A stretch of DNA of 64,000 nt from Clostridiaceae bacterium. Lineage in GTDB: Bacteria; Bacillota_I; Bacilli_A; Erysipelotrichales; Coprobacillaceae. The notes beneath the pieces were generated by a model. The model saw only the letters and a list, made by a program, of their open reading frames with translations, had not been told where the DNA came from and did no database searches. This document shows, piece after piece, positions 19,453 to 28,584 of the stretch; position 1 is the first letter of the stretch; each line of letters starts with the position of its first letter. The translations under genes were made by a program, and so were the position numbers. Where the stretch lies: contig CABJAS010000007.1 of NCBI GenBank assembly GCA_902363625.1, positions 62,001 to 126,000 on the forward strand. Reading direction: 5' to 3'.

Positions 19453-21228
19453 TTATATAAGATGATAACGTTCTAATAGTTCTTCAATAATCGTGCCTTG
19501 AAGCTCTTTTAATGCCTTGCGTCCAACAAATTTATATTTGAAAGGCAGAGAAATCTGATCTAATTTTTTTCCGTCCATCATTTTTGAAGTGGCATCTAAC
19601 AGATCCCTCACGTCATAGCAAGATCCCCATACTTCCGGAACCCCACGGTCAATGTCAAGTAATGTATAGACCGCTTCCATTCCGGTTCTGACAGAATATT
19701 CCGTAGTAAAGATGGTATCTCGGATTGTTTCGGCAAATTGACCGATGAAAGCAAAGTTAACACTGCCATTTGGAACAACATTCGGACGATCACCTTTTTC
19801 ACGGGGCATAAAGAAGGCTGTAATATAAGGCATCATACATGGAATAGTGCTTGCTGAATGAGTAGCTAAATCTAAGATTTGATCTTCGGGAACTCCCATA
19901 TGATAGAGCCATTCTTCACATATTTCAATACCTGTACATTCACGCATTGGCTTTTTAATAAAGTTTCCGGGTACATCTGTATAAAGTCCATAAATCCAGC
20001 CAACCAGCTGATCCTTGGGCTGAGCTTTAAAATGCGGCTGACGATTGAATGTATAGCTCATGAGCCAGTTAGAATCTTTAACTGTGACAATCCCACCGGT
20101 AACGACTTTTCCTGAGAATGGGTCACGTTTACATATCTTTTCTAAGTATGGCGGGATTTTGTCATCTAAAGTAGTAACTGTTGCTGATTCCCAGTTTGTT
20201 GCTTTGATGTTGCCGCAGAATTTATCAGGATGACCGAAGTCAGGGTGCTGTGCGGCAATTTTCTTCCATAACTGCCAGCAACCGCCGTCTCCCTCTTTAG
20301 TATTGTGAATCGGTGCATGCGTATTATCACCTAAAGTAGAGTTTTCTGTACAGCTGCCATTTGTGATAAAGAGTAAATCATCTTCTGTCAGATCTATAGA
20401 TTCCTCAATCCCTTGATGCAAACAGATAATACGTTTTGCCAGCTTTTTCGAACCATTAAATTCAAATTCAACATTAGTCACCTGAGTGTTATAATGGAAT
20501 TGTACATGATGCGCTTCCAGATACTTGATCATAGGTAAAATCAGGGATTCATATTGATTATACTTTGTAAATTTTAAAGCGCTGAAATCAGGCAGACCGC
20601 CAATATGATGAATAAAACGCTGAATATATAATTTCATTTCCAAAGCACTGTGCCATGTTTCAAATGCAAACATGGTTTGCCAGTATAGCCAGAAATTAGA
20701 TTTGAAAAATTCAGGGTGTAAAACATCTGTGATCGTTTTATTATAAAGCTGATCATCAGGAGTCATAAATAATTCCATAATGCTCATCGCCGCTTTATCG
20801 GATAAGGCAAATTTACCATCAGTATGAGCATCCTGACCACGATTGATAGTTGCACGCATCAATGAATAGTTAGGATCTTTTTTATTTAACCAGTAATATT
20901 CGTCTAAAACAGAAATACCTTCTGTCTCAATAGATGGGATTGAATGAAATAAATCCCATAAGCATTCAAAGTGATTTTCCATTTCACGACCGCCGCGAAT
21001 AATAAATCCTTTTTCAAAATTGTAAATACCATCACAGGCACCACCGGGTAAATCCATTTCTTCTAAGATATGAATGTGTTCACCTTTCATCTGTCCATCT
21101 CTGATTAAAAAGCAAGCTGCGGACAAAGAAGCTAATCCGGAACCAATCAGATAGGCTGATTTTTTATCAACTCCTTCTGGTTTTAATGGTCGAGCAAAGG
21201 CTTCGTAATTTCCGTTACTGTAATACAT
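19453..21228 (-). CDS. ohyA: Oleate hydratase (myosin cross-reactive antigen family)
   Basis: A 591-residue FAD-dependent fatty acid double-bond hydratase converting oleic acid to 10-hydroxystearic acid, a detoxification reaction in gut Bacillota. The FAD Rossmann motif is [20 protein letters not shown] (about residues 25-44), followed by the acidic [14 protein letters not shown]. The conserved [15 protein letters not shown] lies at about 78-92. C-terminal [14 protein letters not shown] and [22 protein letters not shown] are typical. AGGAGG before the ATG is strong. The TetR gene lies upstream on the same strand, separated by a terminator, and ohyA has its own minus-strand TATAAT at 21258-21263. 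Confidence 0.95.
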   Translation of the reverse strand: MYYSNGNYEAFARPLKPEGVDKKSAYLIGSGLASLSAACFLIRDGQMKGEHIHILEEMDLPGGACDGIYNFEKGFIIRGGREMENHFECLWDLFHSIPSIETEGISVLDEYYWLNKKDPNYSLMRATINRGQDAHTDGKFALSDKAAMSIMELFMTPDDQLYNKTITDVLHPEFFKSNFWLYWQTMFAFETWHSALEMKLYIQRFIHHIGGLPDFSALKFTKYNQYESLILPMIKYLEAHHVQFHYNTQVTNVEFEFNGSKKLAKRIICLHQGIEESIDLTEDDLLFITNGSCTENSTLGDNTHAPIHNTKEGDGGCWQLWKKIAAQHPDFGHPDKFCGNIKATNWESATVTTLDDKIPPYLEKICKRDPFSGKVVTGGIVTVKDSNWLMSYTFNRQPHFKAQPKDQLVGWIYGLYTDVPGNFIKKPMRECTGIEICEEWLYHMGVPEDQILDLATHSASTIPCMMPYITAFFMPREKGDRPNVVPNGSVNFAFIGQFAETIRDTIFTTEYSVRTGMEAVYTLLDIDRGVPEVWGSCYDVRDLLDATSKMMDGKKLDQISLPFKYKFVGRKALKELQGTIIEELLERYHLI

Positions 21229-21293
21229 ATAACATTCCTCCTTGTTGATATGCTTACATTATAGTTAACTGATAGAATAAAAACGATGGACAG

Positions 21294-21327
21294 ATAAAAG
21301 CCAATGGCTAAATTTTGACCATTGGCT
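21294..21327 (-). terminator. Terminator after the TetR gene
   Basis: A nine-pair stem (21299-21307 with 21319-21327) runs into TTTATC on the minus strand, separating the TetR unit from ohyA. Confidence 0.8.
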
Positions 21328-21332
21328 CTATA

Positions 21333-21351
21333 TTGTCTAAATTTTGGACAA
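21333..21351. promoter_or_regulatory. Imperfect palindrome between TetR gene and its terminator
   Basis: TTGTCTAAATTTTGGACAA reads as an imperfect inverted repeat with perfect TTGTC/GACAA ends and is rich in A/T. It lies upstream of ohyA and downstream of the tetR stop, so it could be a TetR operator. It shares AATTTAGACAA on its opposite strand with the operator at 57799. Confidence 0.4.
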
Positions 21352-21365
21352 ATTTTCATGTTTGT

Positions 21366-21923
21366 CTATCGTTCTTCAAAACGCAGCAGTGCTTTATGAA
21401 AATCCCCTTCAATTAAGGTTGTTAAATCCTGAATGATGTCATTAGGATCCAGCTTCATATTTCCTTCAATCCATTCTAAGGCGAGACCTACAAAAGCATG
21501 TTTATAGAAGTTAGCGATAAACTCTTTGTGTTTTTGATCGACCTTCATGCCTTGTGCCTGTTCATTGACAACGTCGATTAGGAATTGATAAGTCGTTTGA
21601 TTGAGAAAACGCATGAGGTCTTTTCGGCTCAAGGAATGGTAAGTATTTAAAATAAATGTTTTATTGTTTAACGCATATTCAAACAAAGCCTGTACTCCAT
21701 CTGCCCATGTTTCATATGTTTTATTATCAGCGATGACTTTTTCCATCTCGGTTTCATAAATCCAATCGATAAGATCATAGATATCCTGAAAATGATAATA
21801 GAATGTATGACGATTTACTTCACAGTCCTCCGTGATATCGGTAATCGTAATTTTAGATAGCGGCTTATGGATTAACAGTTTCTTTAATGAAGCCGCAAGG
21901 GCTCTCTTAGTTGTTTGTGACAT
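21366..21923 (-). CDS. TetR/AcrR family regulator (DhaS-like)
   Basis: About 185 residues. The N-terminal TetR helix-turn-helix is clear (KITITDITEDCEVNRHTFYYHFQDIYDLI, quoted in parts: ITDITEDC and HTFYYHF), with the YYHF recognition-helix hallmark. The C-terminal ligand domain resembles the DhaS-type TetR group. I prefer the ATG at 21923 because AAGAG sits about 9 nt upstream; the ATG at 21932 is too close to it. It lies upstream of ohyA, and TetR regulators of oleate hydratase respond to unsaturated fatty acids, so local control of ohyA is a reasonable inference. Confidence 0.87.
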   Translation of the reverse strand: MSQTTKRALAASLKKLLIHKPLSKITITDITEDCEVNRHTFYYHFQDIYDLIDWIYETEMEKVIADNKTYETWADGVQALFEYALNNKTFILNTYHSLSRKDLMRFLNQTTYQFLIDVVNEQAQGMKVDQKHKEFIANFYKHAFVGLALEWIEGNMKLDPNDIIQDLTTLIEGDFHKALLRFEER

Positions 21924-21983
21924 CAAACTCATCTCTTTTCTTTTACTCTCTATTTATCATTTTAGCATATTTTATTGGAGATG

Positions 21984-22017
21984 TAATAAAAAGAAGTACA
22001 GCTTTTGCCATACTTCT
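21984..22017 (-). terminator. Terminator after the MATE exporter
   Basis: AGAAGTA (21992-21998) pairs with TACTTCT (22011-22017) and runs into TTTTATT on the minus strand. Confidence 0.75.
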
Positions 22018-22022
22018 CTACT

Positions 22023-23396
22023 TTAAATGACTTTAAACTGTTTCCATTTTCCCTGATAATATCTTTTAGCGATAAATGCTGACTTAATTGCCCAATCTCC
22101 TACCATTGCCAAAGCAATACCAATAACGCCTAAATTCATCCAAATACCAAAGATGATAGATAGAATGACACGACATACGACTGTAGAAAAAATCGATGTA
22201 TACATTGTATATTTAACATCCCCGCAAGCACGTAATCCGTTTGATAAAGAAGAAGCAATCGGACATAATAAAGCATTGAATACATTATGAATCAAACATA
22301 ATATAATAATCATATAAATAGTATCACTGGATAGACTGTAAAGCTGAAGAATAAGCGGTGTCACTATAAAGAAAGCAACATTCCAGATGATTCCGCCAAG
22401 ATAAGTGATTCGCAATAGTTTCTTCATATAGTAGTCTGCCGCCTCGATATCTCCTGCCCCCATACATTGACCAATCACGGTGATAAAGGCAGGTCCCATT
22501 GCCAAACAAAAGAGTGCTGCCATTGACCAAAAGCTTTGAGCCACCCCATTTGCCGCAATCTGGCTGGTTCCAAACATCGCCACAATACTGCTGAGGGCTA
22601 CTTTTGATAACTGAAATAACCCATTTTCAATACCGTTAGGAATCGCAATTTTTAGGATGCGTCGGATCATCTCCTGACTCCATCTAAAGATATCTTTTAT
22701 GCGTACATAAATGGTATTGTTTTTATTTAATGAAATCACCAGTAAAATAACTGCGGCAATGACTCTGGAAATCAATGAGGGATAAGCCACCCCAGCCACA
22801 CCGGCATGGAGAACAAAAATCCCGATAAAGTTTCCAATAACATTAATCACGTTCATAATAATGGATACATACATAATCGTCTTTGTTTTAGACATACTTC
22901 TGAATAATCCTGCGCAGCTGTTGTAGATGGCTAGCGCCGGAAAAGAAAACGCAGAAATAATCAAATACGTTAAGCAGGCTTGCATAACCTCATTTTCAAC
23001 ACGTCCAAAGAGTAAAGTCAAAAGTTCTCTGCGAAAAACAATAGCAACAACCATTAACACAACAGAAATCAATGTGGTGATCATTACTAACTGACTGGAT
23101 GCCAAAACACCGTTCTTTTTATCTTTATTACCTACATATTGACTGGCAACAACGGCACCACCGGAAGCTAATGCGGTAAATACAAGAATAAAGACTGTGT
23201 TTAACTGGTTGACTAGTGAAACACCGGAAACTGCAGCTTCACCGGCATAGCTGACCATTAAAGTATCGGCAATCCCAACAAGTAAGATCAGCAATTGTTC
23301 AATAATCAATGGAATGATCAGGTCACGCAGATTTCGGTTTGAAAATAACTGTCGTCCTTTGTCTAACTGTATTTTTGGTTCAATTAATTTTAACAT
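22023..23396 (-). CDS. MATE family efflux transporter
   Basis: A 457-residue polytopic membrane protein with the twelve-helix MATE pattern in two homologous halves. The first half has the FSNRNLRDLIIPLIIEQLL amphipathic start, then GIADTLMVSYAGEAAVSGVS; the second half begins near residue 250 (IPNGIENGLFQLSKVAL). MATE proteins export drugs or metabolites using sodium or proton gradients. GAGGTG is 6 nt before the ATG. Its promoter has a 19-bp spacer with a central palindrome, the MerR-type arrangement, so it is probably induced by its substrate through a MerR regulator that is not in the window. Confidence 0.93.
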   Translation of the reverse strand: MLKLIEPKIQLDKGRQLFSNRNLRDLIIPLIIEQLLILLVGIADTLMVSYAGEAAVSGVSLVNQLNTVFILVFTALASGGAVVASQYVGNKDKKNGVLASSQLVMITTLISVVLMVVAIVFRRELLTLLFGRVENEVMQACLTYLIISAFSFPALAIYNSCAGLFRSMSKTKTIMYVSIIMNVINVIGNFIGIFVLHAGVAGVAYPSLISRVIAAVILLVISLNKNNTIYVRIKDIFRWSQEMIRRILKIAIPNGIENGLFQLSKVALSSIVAMFGTSQIAANGVAQSFWSMAALFCLAMGPAFITVIGQCMGAGDIEAADYYMKKLLRITYLGGIIWNVAFFIVTPLILQLYSLSSDTIYMIIILCLIHNVFNALLCPIASSLSNGLRACGDVKYTMYTSIFSTVVCRVILSIIFGIWMNLGVIGIALAMVGDWAIKSAFIAKRYYQGKWKQFKVI

Positions 23397-23418
23397 ATCT
23401 ACACCTCAATTCTTTTTC

Positions 23419-23449
23419 ATTGTACTTGCTGGAGTATACTCCAAGTCAA
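23419..23449 (-). promoter_or_regulatory. MerR-type promoter of the MATE gene
   Basis: On the minus strand TTGACT (23444-23449) and TACAAT (23419-23424) are 19 bp apart. The spacer holds the perfect 14-bp palindrome TGGAGTATACTCCA (23430-23443), the geometry MerR activators untwist. Confidence 0.8.
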
Positions 23450-23486
23450 TACCTAAATATAAAAATATGTAAAATAAAAAAATATC

Positions 23487-23517
23487 TTGACTTGAAGTGA
23501 ACTCTAAGGTGTAAGAT
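23487..23517 (+). promoter_or_regulatory. MerR-type promoter facing the methyltransferase/ABC operon
   Basis: TTGACT (23487-23492) and TAAGAT (23512-23517) are separated by 19 bp containing the GAAGTGAACTCTAAGG motif, close to known MerR-family operators. It points toward the leader and the importer operon. Confidence 0.75.
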
Positions 23518-23674
23518 GATGCTAAATCCAAGAAGGATAGAATGAAAATAAGAATGTTTTCATAAGGTAAGACATCATAAAGCTATTAAAATTCGTATCA
23601 TTAATTAAGACAAAAATGTCCCAACACATTGAAGTGTATGAAGAGTTATAGACATAACTGTGGAAAGGACAATC

Positions 23675-23710
23675 ATGAATCGATTAAAATGGAATAAAAT
23701 CGTATGGTAA
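23675..23710 (+). CDS. Possible 11-residue leader peptide
   Basis: A short ORF, MNRLKWNKIVW, with GGAAAGGAC 5 nt upstream and a terminator hairpin starting 4 nt after its stop. The arrangement recalls attenuation leaders, but two Trp codons alone do not show amino-acid sensing, and an 11-codon ORF can arise by chance. Confidence 0.3.
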   Translation: MNRLKWNKIVW

Positions 23711-23713
23711 TCA

Positions 23714-23749
23714 TCTAGGAATAAACAAAATTATTATCCTAGACTTTTT
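23714..23749 (+). terminator. Leader terminator ahead of the methyltransferase gene
   Basis: TCTAGGA (23714-23720) pairs with TCCTAGA (23737-23743) and is followed by CTTTTT. It lies between the MerR-type promoter and the operon, so full-length transcripts must read through it. Confidence 0.7.
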
Positions 23750-23789
23750 GTGTTGTATTTAAAAGAAAGCTTCAGTATAGGGAGGATAT

Positions 23790-24500
23790 ATGAAAAAATA
23801 TTTAGAAGATATTTCTGCCTATTGGAATACCCGAGCTAAAGGATATTCCTTGGATAATCAGGCGGAATTGGAAAGTGAAAAAGCAGAGGAATGGCTTCAA
23901 CTCATCAGTCGTTATGTTTTGATCAAGAAAGAATGGCGTGTGTTGGATTTAGGCTGTGGACCGGGATTCTTTTCGATCCTGTTATCTGGGTTAGGATGTG
24001 AGGTCGTGGCTATTGATTATAGTGAACAGATGTTGAAGGAGGCTAAAAGAAATGCTGAAAAATATGGTAGGAATATTGTTTTTAAGAAGATGGATGCTCA
24101 GCAGCTGATATTTGAAGATCAGAGCTTTGATTTGATTATGACTCGAAATGTAACGTGGAGTTTAGAACGTCCAATCAATGCTTATAAGGAAATGCTACGG
24201 GTATTAAAGCCTAGCGGACATTTATTGAACTATGACGGAAATTATTACTATCATTATACTGACAAGGATTATAATCGAAAATCACATAGGGAACATCAGC
24301 ATATGGAAGGCATTGATGTATCGAAGATAGATGACATTGCTAAGCATTTAGAACTCTCACAATATTTGCGCCCTTACTGGGACGAAGAAGTATTAAAAAA
24401 GTTGGGAGCTGCTTCAATAGAATGGGATATTTTAAATGAAGAGACGAATGCTTTAGGGAAGTCGATCGTCCGCAGTTTCATGATACACGTTATTAAATGA
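23790..24500 (+). CDS. Class I SAM-dependent methyltransferase
   Basis: A 236-residue Rossmann methyltransferase. SAM motif I is VLDLGCGPGFFSILLSGLG (about residues 50-68); the acidic end of strand 2 is VVAIDYSEQML, and strand 4 is FDLIMTRNVTWSLE. AGGGAGG lies just before the ATG. Its stop overlaps the next gene by four bases (ATGA), so it is translationally coupled to an ABC importer for nickel or oligopeptides. That suggests it methylates the imported ligand, a metallophore precursor or a toxic peptide; the substrate cannot be read from sequence. Confidence 0.88.
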   Translation: MKKYLEDISAYWNTRAKGYSLDNQAELESEKAEEWLQLISRYVLIKKEWRVLDLGCGPGFFSILLSGLGCEVVAIDYSEQMLKEAKRNAEKYGRNIVFKKMDAQQLIFEDQSFDLIMTRNVTWSLERPINAYKEMLRVLKPSGHLLNYDGNYYYHYTDKDYNRKSHREHQHMEGIDVSKIDDIAKHLELSQYLRPYWDEEVLKKLGAASIEWDILNEETNALGKSIVRSFMIHVIK

Positions 24501-25438
24501 TGAAAAACTATATTATTAAAAGACTGTTTTCACTGATTTTTGTATTATTGGGAGTGACTTTCCTAACTTTTTTGATGACTGACCTTGCTCCCAGTGACAG
24601 TGCTGAGATGTATTATCTCTCAAGAGGCATTACACCATCAAGTGAAATATTAGAAAATACGCGTAAAGAGATGGGGTTAGATAAACCGATGATTGAACGC
24701 TATGTTCATTGGTTAAATGAGGCTATGCACGGGAATCTTGGAGAGTCCTATCATTATGGAAACAGTGTGATCGAACAGATGGGACAAAAATTGCCAAATA
24801 CATTGAAACTGGCATTTTTATCACTAAGCATTGTTGCAGCTGTATCCATTCCTTTAGGGGTTCTTACAGCAGTCTATCAAAATAAAGGAATAGATTACTT
24901 CATTCGCTTTTTAACCTTTTTTAGTATCTCTATACCAAATTTCTGGTTAGGTCTGCTATTAATCTATCTTTTTTCAGTAAAGCTAGGAATTTTTAATGTC
25001 ATTAGCGGTTCTGATCTTAAAGGAATGATTTTACCAATGATCACGTTAGCACTTCCTTTAATGGGAGCTTATATTCGACAGATTCGAACGGCTGTCTTAG
25101 AGGAACTAAACAAAGACTATGTCATTGGAGCAATGTCCAGAGGACTAAGTCAGAAAGAGATCATTTTTAAGCATGTCTTACCAAATACTTTTTCTTCCAT
25201 CGTGACATTGTTAGGATTATCGATCGGGCATTTGCTGGGAGGAACAGCCATTGTAGAAACAATTTTTTCCTATCAGGGAATTGGCAGCATGATCGTAGAG
25301 GCTATTCGTGTACGAGATTATCCGATTATACAAGGATATGTCGTTTGGATGGCGGTCATTTATGTTTTTGTTAATCTTATTGTTGACCTGCTTTGCTTTA
25401 TGATGGATCCAAAAATACGATTAAACAAAGGAGAATGA
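24497..25438 (+). CDS. Nickel/oligopeptide-type ABC importer permease (NikB/DppB-like)
   Basis: A 313-residue inner-membrane permease with six predicted helices. The N-terminal signature YIIKRLFSLIFVLLGVTFLTF is in parts visible as IIKRLFSLIFVLLG. The EAA loop is EELNKDYVIGAMSRGLSQKEIIFKHVLPN in parts (residues about 205-230). The ATG overlaps the methyltransferase stop by four bases. Together with the next four genes it completes a five-component importer of the peptide/nickel class. Confidence 0.92.
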   Translation: MMKNYIIKRLFSLIFVLLGVTFLTFLMTDLAPSDSAEMYYLSRGITPSSEILENTRKEMGLDKPMIERYVHWLNEAMHGNLGESYHYGNSVIEQMGQKLPNTLKLAFLSLSIVAAVSIPLGVLTAVYQNKGIDYFIRFLTFFSISIPNFWLGLLLIYLFSVKLGIFNVISGSDLKGMILPMITLALPLMGAYIRQIRTAVLEELNKDYVIGAMSRGLSQKEIIFKHVLPNTFSSIVTLLGLSIGHLLGGTAIVETIFSYQGIGSMIVEAIRVRDYPIIQGYVVWMAVIYVFVNLIVDLLCFMMDPKIRLNKGE

Positions 25439-25440
25439 TT

Positions 25441-26262
25441 ATGAAAAAGATAAGAAACTGGACAACAATAAAAATTACGCTGTTATCCTGTTTGGCAGGA
25501 GCATTATTGTTGACCGCTGTTTTTGGTAAATATCTGGCACCTTATGATCCGCTAGAAGTCAATTATACATTATCTTTGCAGCCGCCTAGCAGTATACATT
25601 GGTTTGGCACCGATAAGTTGGGACGTGATATCCTTTCGAGAATACTATGCGGAGCCTTTTCTTCCTTTTCACTAACCTTTGTAATGCTGATCATTATTGT
25701 TTTAGTGGGTGTGACATTAGGATTAATCGCTGGATATAAAAAAGGGGTGATTGATCATACGTTAATGCGTTTGGCGGATATTTTACTGGCATTTCCTGAT
25801 ACGATCTTTGCGATAGCAGTTGCCGGTATATTAGGGGTTGGATTATTTCACACCGTATTTGCTTTAGCTTTAATTTGGTGGACGAAATATGCAAGGCTTA
25901 CAAGAACACTGGTTTCGTCTATCATACATCAGGATTTTATTATTGCCGCCAAACTATCAGGGGCTAAACCGCTTAAGATCATCTGGGCTTATATATTGCC
26001 CAATGTATTTCCGCAAATTTTAATTCATGCCACCTTAGATATTGGAGCCATGATGATTTCTTTAGCCGGACTTAGCTTTTTAGGCTTAGCAAGTCAGCCC
26101 CCTTTACCGGAATGGGGGTACATGCTTTTTGAAAGTAAACAATTTATGCAGACGGCACCTTGGATGATGATATATCCGGGGTTAGTCATATTGATCAGTG
26201 TGATCATCTTTAATTTATTAGGAGATAGTTTACGTGATAAACTGGATCCTAAACAATCTTAG
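25441..26262 (+). CDS. Nickel/oligopeptide-type ABC importer permease (NikC/DppC-like)
   Basis: A 273-residue permease. It carries HWFGTDKLGRDILSRILCGA (about residues 54-73), the hallmark of DppC/OppC/NikC permeases, and an EAA loop AAKLSGAKPLKIIWAYILPN. The ATG at 25441 begins two bases after the previous stop with AAAGGAG in the overlap region; an in-frame start at 25393 would overlap the upstream gene by 46 bases and lacks a site. Confidence 0.92.
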   Translation: MKKIRNWTTIKITLLSCLAGALLLTAVFGKYLAPYDPLEVNYTLSLQPPSSIHWFGTDKLGRDILSRILCGAFSSFSLTFVMLIIIVLVGVTLGLIAGYKKGVIDHTLMRLADILLAFPDTIFAIAVAGILGVGLFHTVFALALIWWTKYARLTRTLVSSIIHQDFIIAAKLSGAKPLKIIWAYILPNVFPQILIHATLDIGAMMISLAGLSFLGLASQPPLPEWGYMLFESKQFMQTAPWMMIYPGLVILISVIIFNLLGDSLRDKLDPKQS

Positions 26263-26270
26263 GAGGAAAT

Positions 26271-27803
26271 ATGAAAAAAATCAAACATTGTTTATTCTGT
26301 TTATTGCTTAGTTTATCGTTGCTTGGATGTCAGGCAGATTCAAAATCAAATAATCCGCCTGATCATTTAAATGTAGCGATGTTTTGGATCAGCACATCAT
26401 TAGATCCTACGAATGATTATGATGGCTGGGTATTAAGCCGTATTGGAGTAGGGGAAACTTTATTTCGTTTAAATGAGAAATTTGAAGCAGAGCCATGGCT
26501 GGCAGACAGCTATCAGCAGGTAGATGATACCACTTGGCAATTCCATATCCGTGAAGGCGTACAATTTTCTAACGGCAACACTGTTGATGGTGAAAGTGTG
26601 AAAGCCTGTATAGAAAGAGTTTTTGAAAGAAATACGCGTGCCAAGGATTACTTTGATTTAAGTCGGATAGAAGCAACAGGGCAAAATGTCACTCTATATT
26701 TAAACACGGCAAGTGGAGCAGTTATTAATAATTTATGTGAACCTTTATTTACTATCTATGATGCCACAGAGAGTGAAGATAAAATACAGTCGACTCCTAG
26801 CTGCACCGGAGCGTTTGTGATCGATCAGTTTGTTTCGGAAACAACAATTGATAGTTCAGCTAATAAGAACTACTGGGGTGGTCAGGTTGGACTAGAGACT
26901 GTACATTTTACACAAGTAGCTGATTCTGATTCTCGTGTTTTAGCATTGCAGTCAGGAGAAGTAGATCTGGCAACCACTATCGACTATTCAAATCTTTCTT
27001 TATTCAGTGATTCAACGAAATATACGGTATCACAGGTATTAGGCCCACGATGCAATGTGGTATATATGAATAATGAGTCAAAGTATTTATCGGATCAGAC
27101 CTTGCGTCAAGCATTGTCTTATGCGATTGATCGTCAAAGTATCGTAAAGTTAACCGGCGGAGAGGAAGCGATGGGCCTCTATTCAAGTGCCCTGCCTTAT
27201 GGAAATGACATTGCCAATGCCTATAATTACAATCCCGAAGAAGCTAAACGATTACTTGACCAAGCAGGCTATATTGACAGCAATGGGGATGGTATTCGTG
27301 AAATGAATGGTCAAAATATTGTAATCGAATATTACGAAAGTGCTGATCATGGTTCAAGTGATGCCAGTATTATTGCTCAATCAATTCAAAATGAAGCAAA
27401 AGAAATTGGCATCACAATCCATATTAATCAAGTAGAGAATCTTTCAGATATAAAGGCTGCCGGAGCTTTTGATATGTGTTCAGCAAATGATTCAACAGCG
27501 CCAACCGGTGATCCTGAAGTATTTTTACAGTTACATTATCGAAGCGGTGCAGAGGGAAATATCGCCCGCTACAACAATCCTGCCATCGATCAGCTGATAG
27601 CAACGTTAGCCGGGACATTTAGTATTGAAGAACGTCAGGCACTTTCTAAAGGGATTTCTGAAATTTTATTAGAAGATGCCGCAAGCTTATATGTTTCTTA
27701 TCTGCCATTAAATACTGTTTCTTCTTCTAAAGTAGAAGGCGCTGATCAGCATCCGGTCGATTACTATATGGTGACAAAGGATATCCGTATCCGCAATGAC
27801 TAA
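26271..27803 (+). CDS. Solute-binding lipoprotein of the nickel/oligopeptide importer
   Basis: A 510-residue family 5 extracellular binding protein. A type II signal peptide with lipobox SLLGC anchors Cys20 to the membrane. The mature protein has the family 5 elements LADSYQQVDDTTWQFHIREGVQFSNG (in parts: WQFHIREGVQFSNG near residue 95) and LRQALSYAIDRQSIV near 280. AGGAGG lies 5 nt before the ATG and 8 nt after the upstream gene. Family 5 proteins bind peptides, nickel chelates or opine-type metallophores; the ligand is not decided by sequence. Confidence 0.92.
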   Translation: MKKIKHCLFCLLLSLSLLGCQADSKSNNPPDHLNVAMFWISTSLDPTNDYDGWVLSRIGVGETLFRLNEKFEAEPWLADSYQQVDDTTWQFHIREGVQFSNGNTVDGESVKACIERVFERNTRAKDYFDLSRIEATGQNVTLYLNTASGAVINNLCEPLFTIYDATESEDKIQSTPSCTGAFVIDQFVSETTIDSSANKNYWGGQVGLETVHFTQVADSDSRVLALQSGEVDLATTIDYSNLSLFSDSTKYTVSQVLGPRCNVVYMNNESKYLSDQTLRQALSYAIDRQSIVKLTGGEEAMGLYSSALPYGNDIANAYNYNPEEAKRLLDQAGYIDSNGDGIREMNGQNIVIEYYESADHGSSDASIIAQSIQNEAKEIGITIHINQVENLSDIKAAGAFDMCSANDSTAPTGDPEVFLQLHYRSGAEGNIARYNNPAIDQLIATLAGTFSIEERQALSKGISEILLEDAASLYVSYLPLNTVSSSKVEGADQHPVDYYMVTKDIRIRND

Positions 27804-28584
27804 TCTAATTGAATATAGGCATATTGATTTATACTATCAAAATCAGCCTGTTTTAAAAGATATTTGTCTAAATATCCCTAAAAACAAAACAATTGCGATA
27901 GTCGGACAGAGTGGGTCAGGAAAATCGACGCTGCTTAAATTAACGATGCAGTTGTTAGGGAAGGATGCTATTATTCAAAATGGTCATATCTTTTTTGACG
28001 GACAGGAGCTTTTAGCCTTGAATAGCCGTTCATGGCAAAGGATACGGGGCAGACAAATCGGAATGATTTTTCAAAATGCTAATCAATACTTTGATCCAAG
28101 AAAAAAGCTTAAAGATCAATATATTGAGATTTTATCTAAACATTTCAAGATTGATAAAAATCAGGCTTTAGAAACAGCACAAAAACATTTACAACAAGTT
28201 TCCTTGACTGATCCCAAATCTGTCTTGGAGAAATATCCCTTTGAATTATCGGGGGGAATGGCTCAGCGTGTGGCAATTGCAATGGCATTAAGCTTGAAAC
28301 CAAAATTGTTGTTAGCCGATGAACCCACCAGCGCTTTAGATGTGGTGAGCCAAAAGCAGATTTTAGAAGAATTTCGTTTAATCAAGGAAAAAGAAGAAAT
28401 GACAATGATGATTGTCACTCACAATATGGCTGTAGCCAATTATTTGGCGGATTATATTGCGGTCATGAATAATGGTGAGATTGTCGAATTTGGTACGCAT
28501 GATCAGATTATTTATGCCCCACAGCATCCCTATACTCAGTTACTTTTAGAAGTTACAAGGAGGGAGGAAAAGTATCATGGATGA
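27796..28584 (+). CDS. ABC importer ATPase 1 (DppD/NikD-like)
   Basis: A 262-residue nucleotide-binding subunit. Walker A GQSGSGKST (about residues 37-45), Q-loop FQNA, signature LSGGMAQRVAIAMAL, Walker B LLLADEPTSALD and the H-loop IVTHNM are all intact. The C-terminus has the short HPYTQLLL motif of peptide/nickel ATPases. The start overlaps the lipoprotein gene by 8 nt, and the gene itself overlaps the next ATPase by 8 nt. Confidence 0.93.
   Translation: MTNLIEYRHIDLYYQNQPVLKDICLNIPKNKTIAIVGQSGSGKSTLLKLTMQLLGKDAIIQNGHIFFDGQELLALNSRSWQRIRGRQIGMIFQNANQYFDPRKKLKDQYIEILSKHFKIDKNQALETAQKHLQQVSLTDPKSVLEKYPFELSGGMAQRVAIAMALSLKPKLLLADEPTSALDVVSQKQILEEFRLIKEKEEMTMMIVTHNMAVANYLADYIAVMNNGEIVEFGTHDQIIYAPQHPYTQLLLEVTRREEKYHG

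Larger units (their letters stand above)
23397..23789. other. Divergent regulatory region between MATE and methyltransferase operon
   Basis: About 390 bases. It holds two divergent MerR-type promoters, then several small hairpins, an 11-codon ORF (23675-23710) behind GGAAAGGA, and a T-tailed hairpin at 23714. It looks like a regulated leader rather than empty spacer. No known riboswitch class was recognised. Confidence 0.6.

Noticed and set aside
23518..23713. NiCo or other known metal riboswitch before the importer operon
   Set aside because: The small stems do not show the conserved loops of classes I know; only an unclassified leader can be supported.
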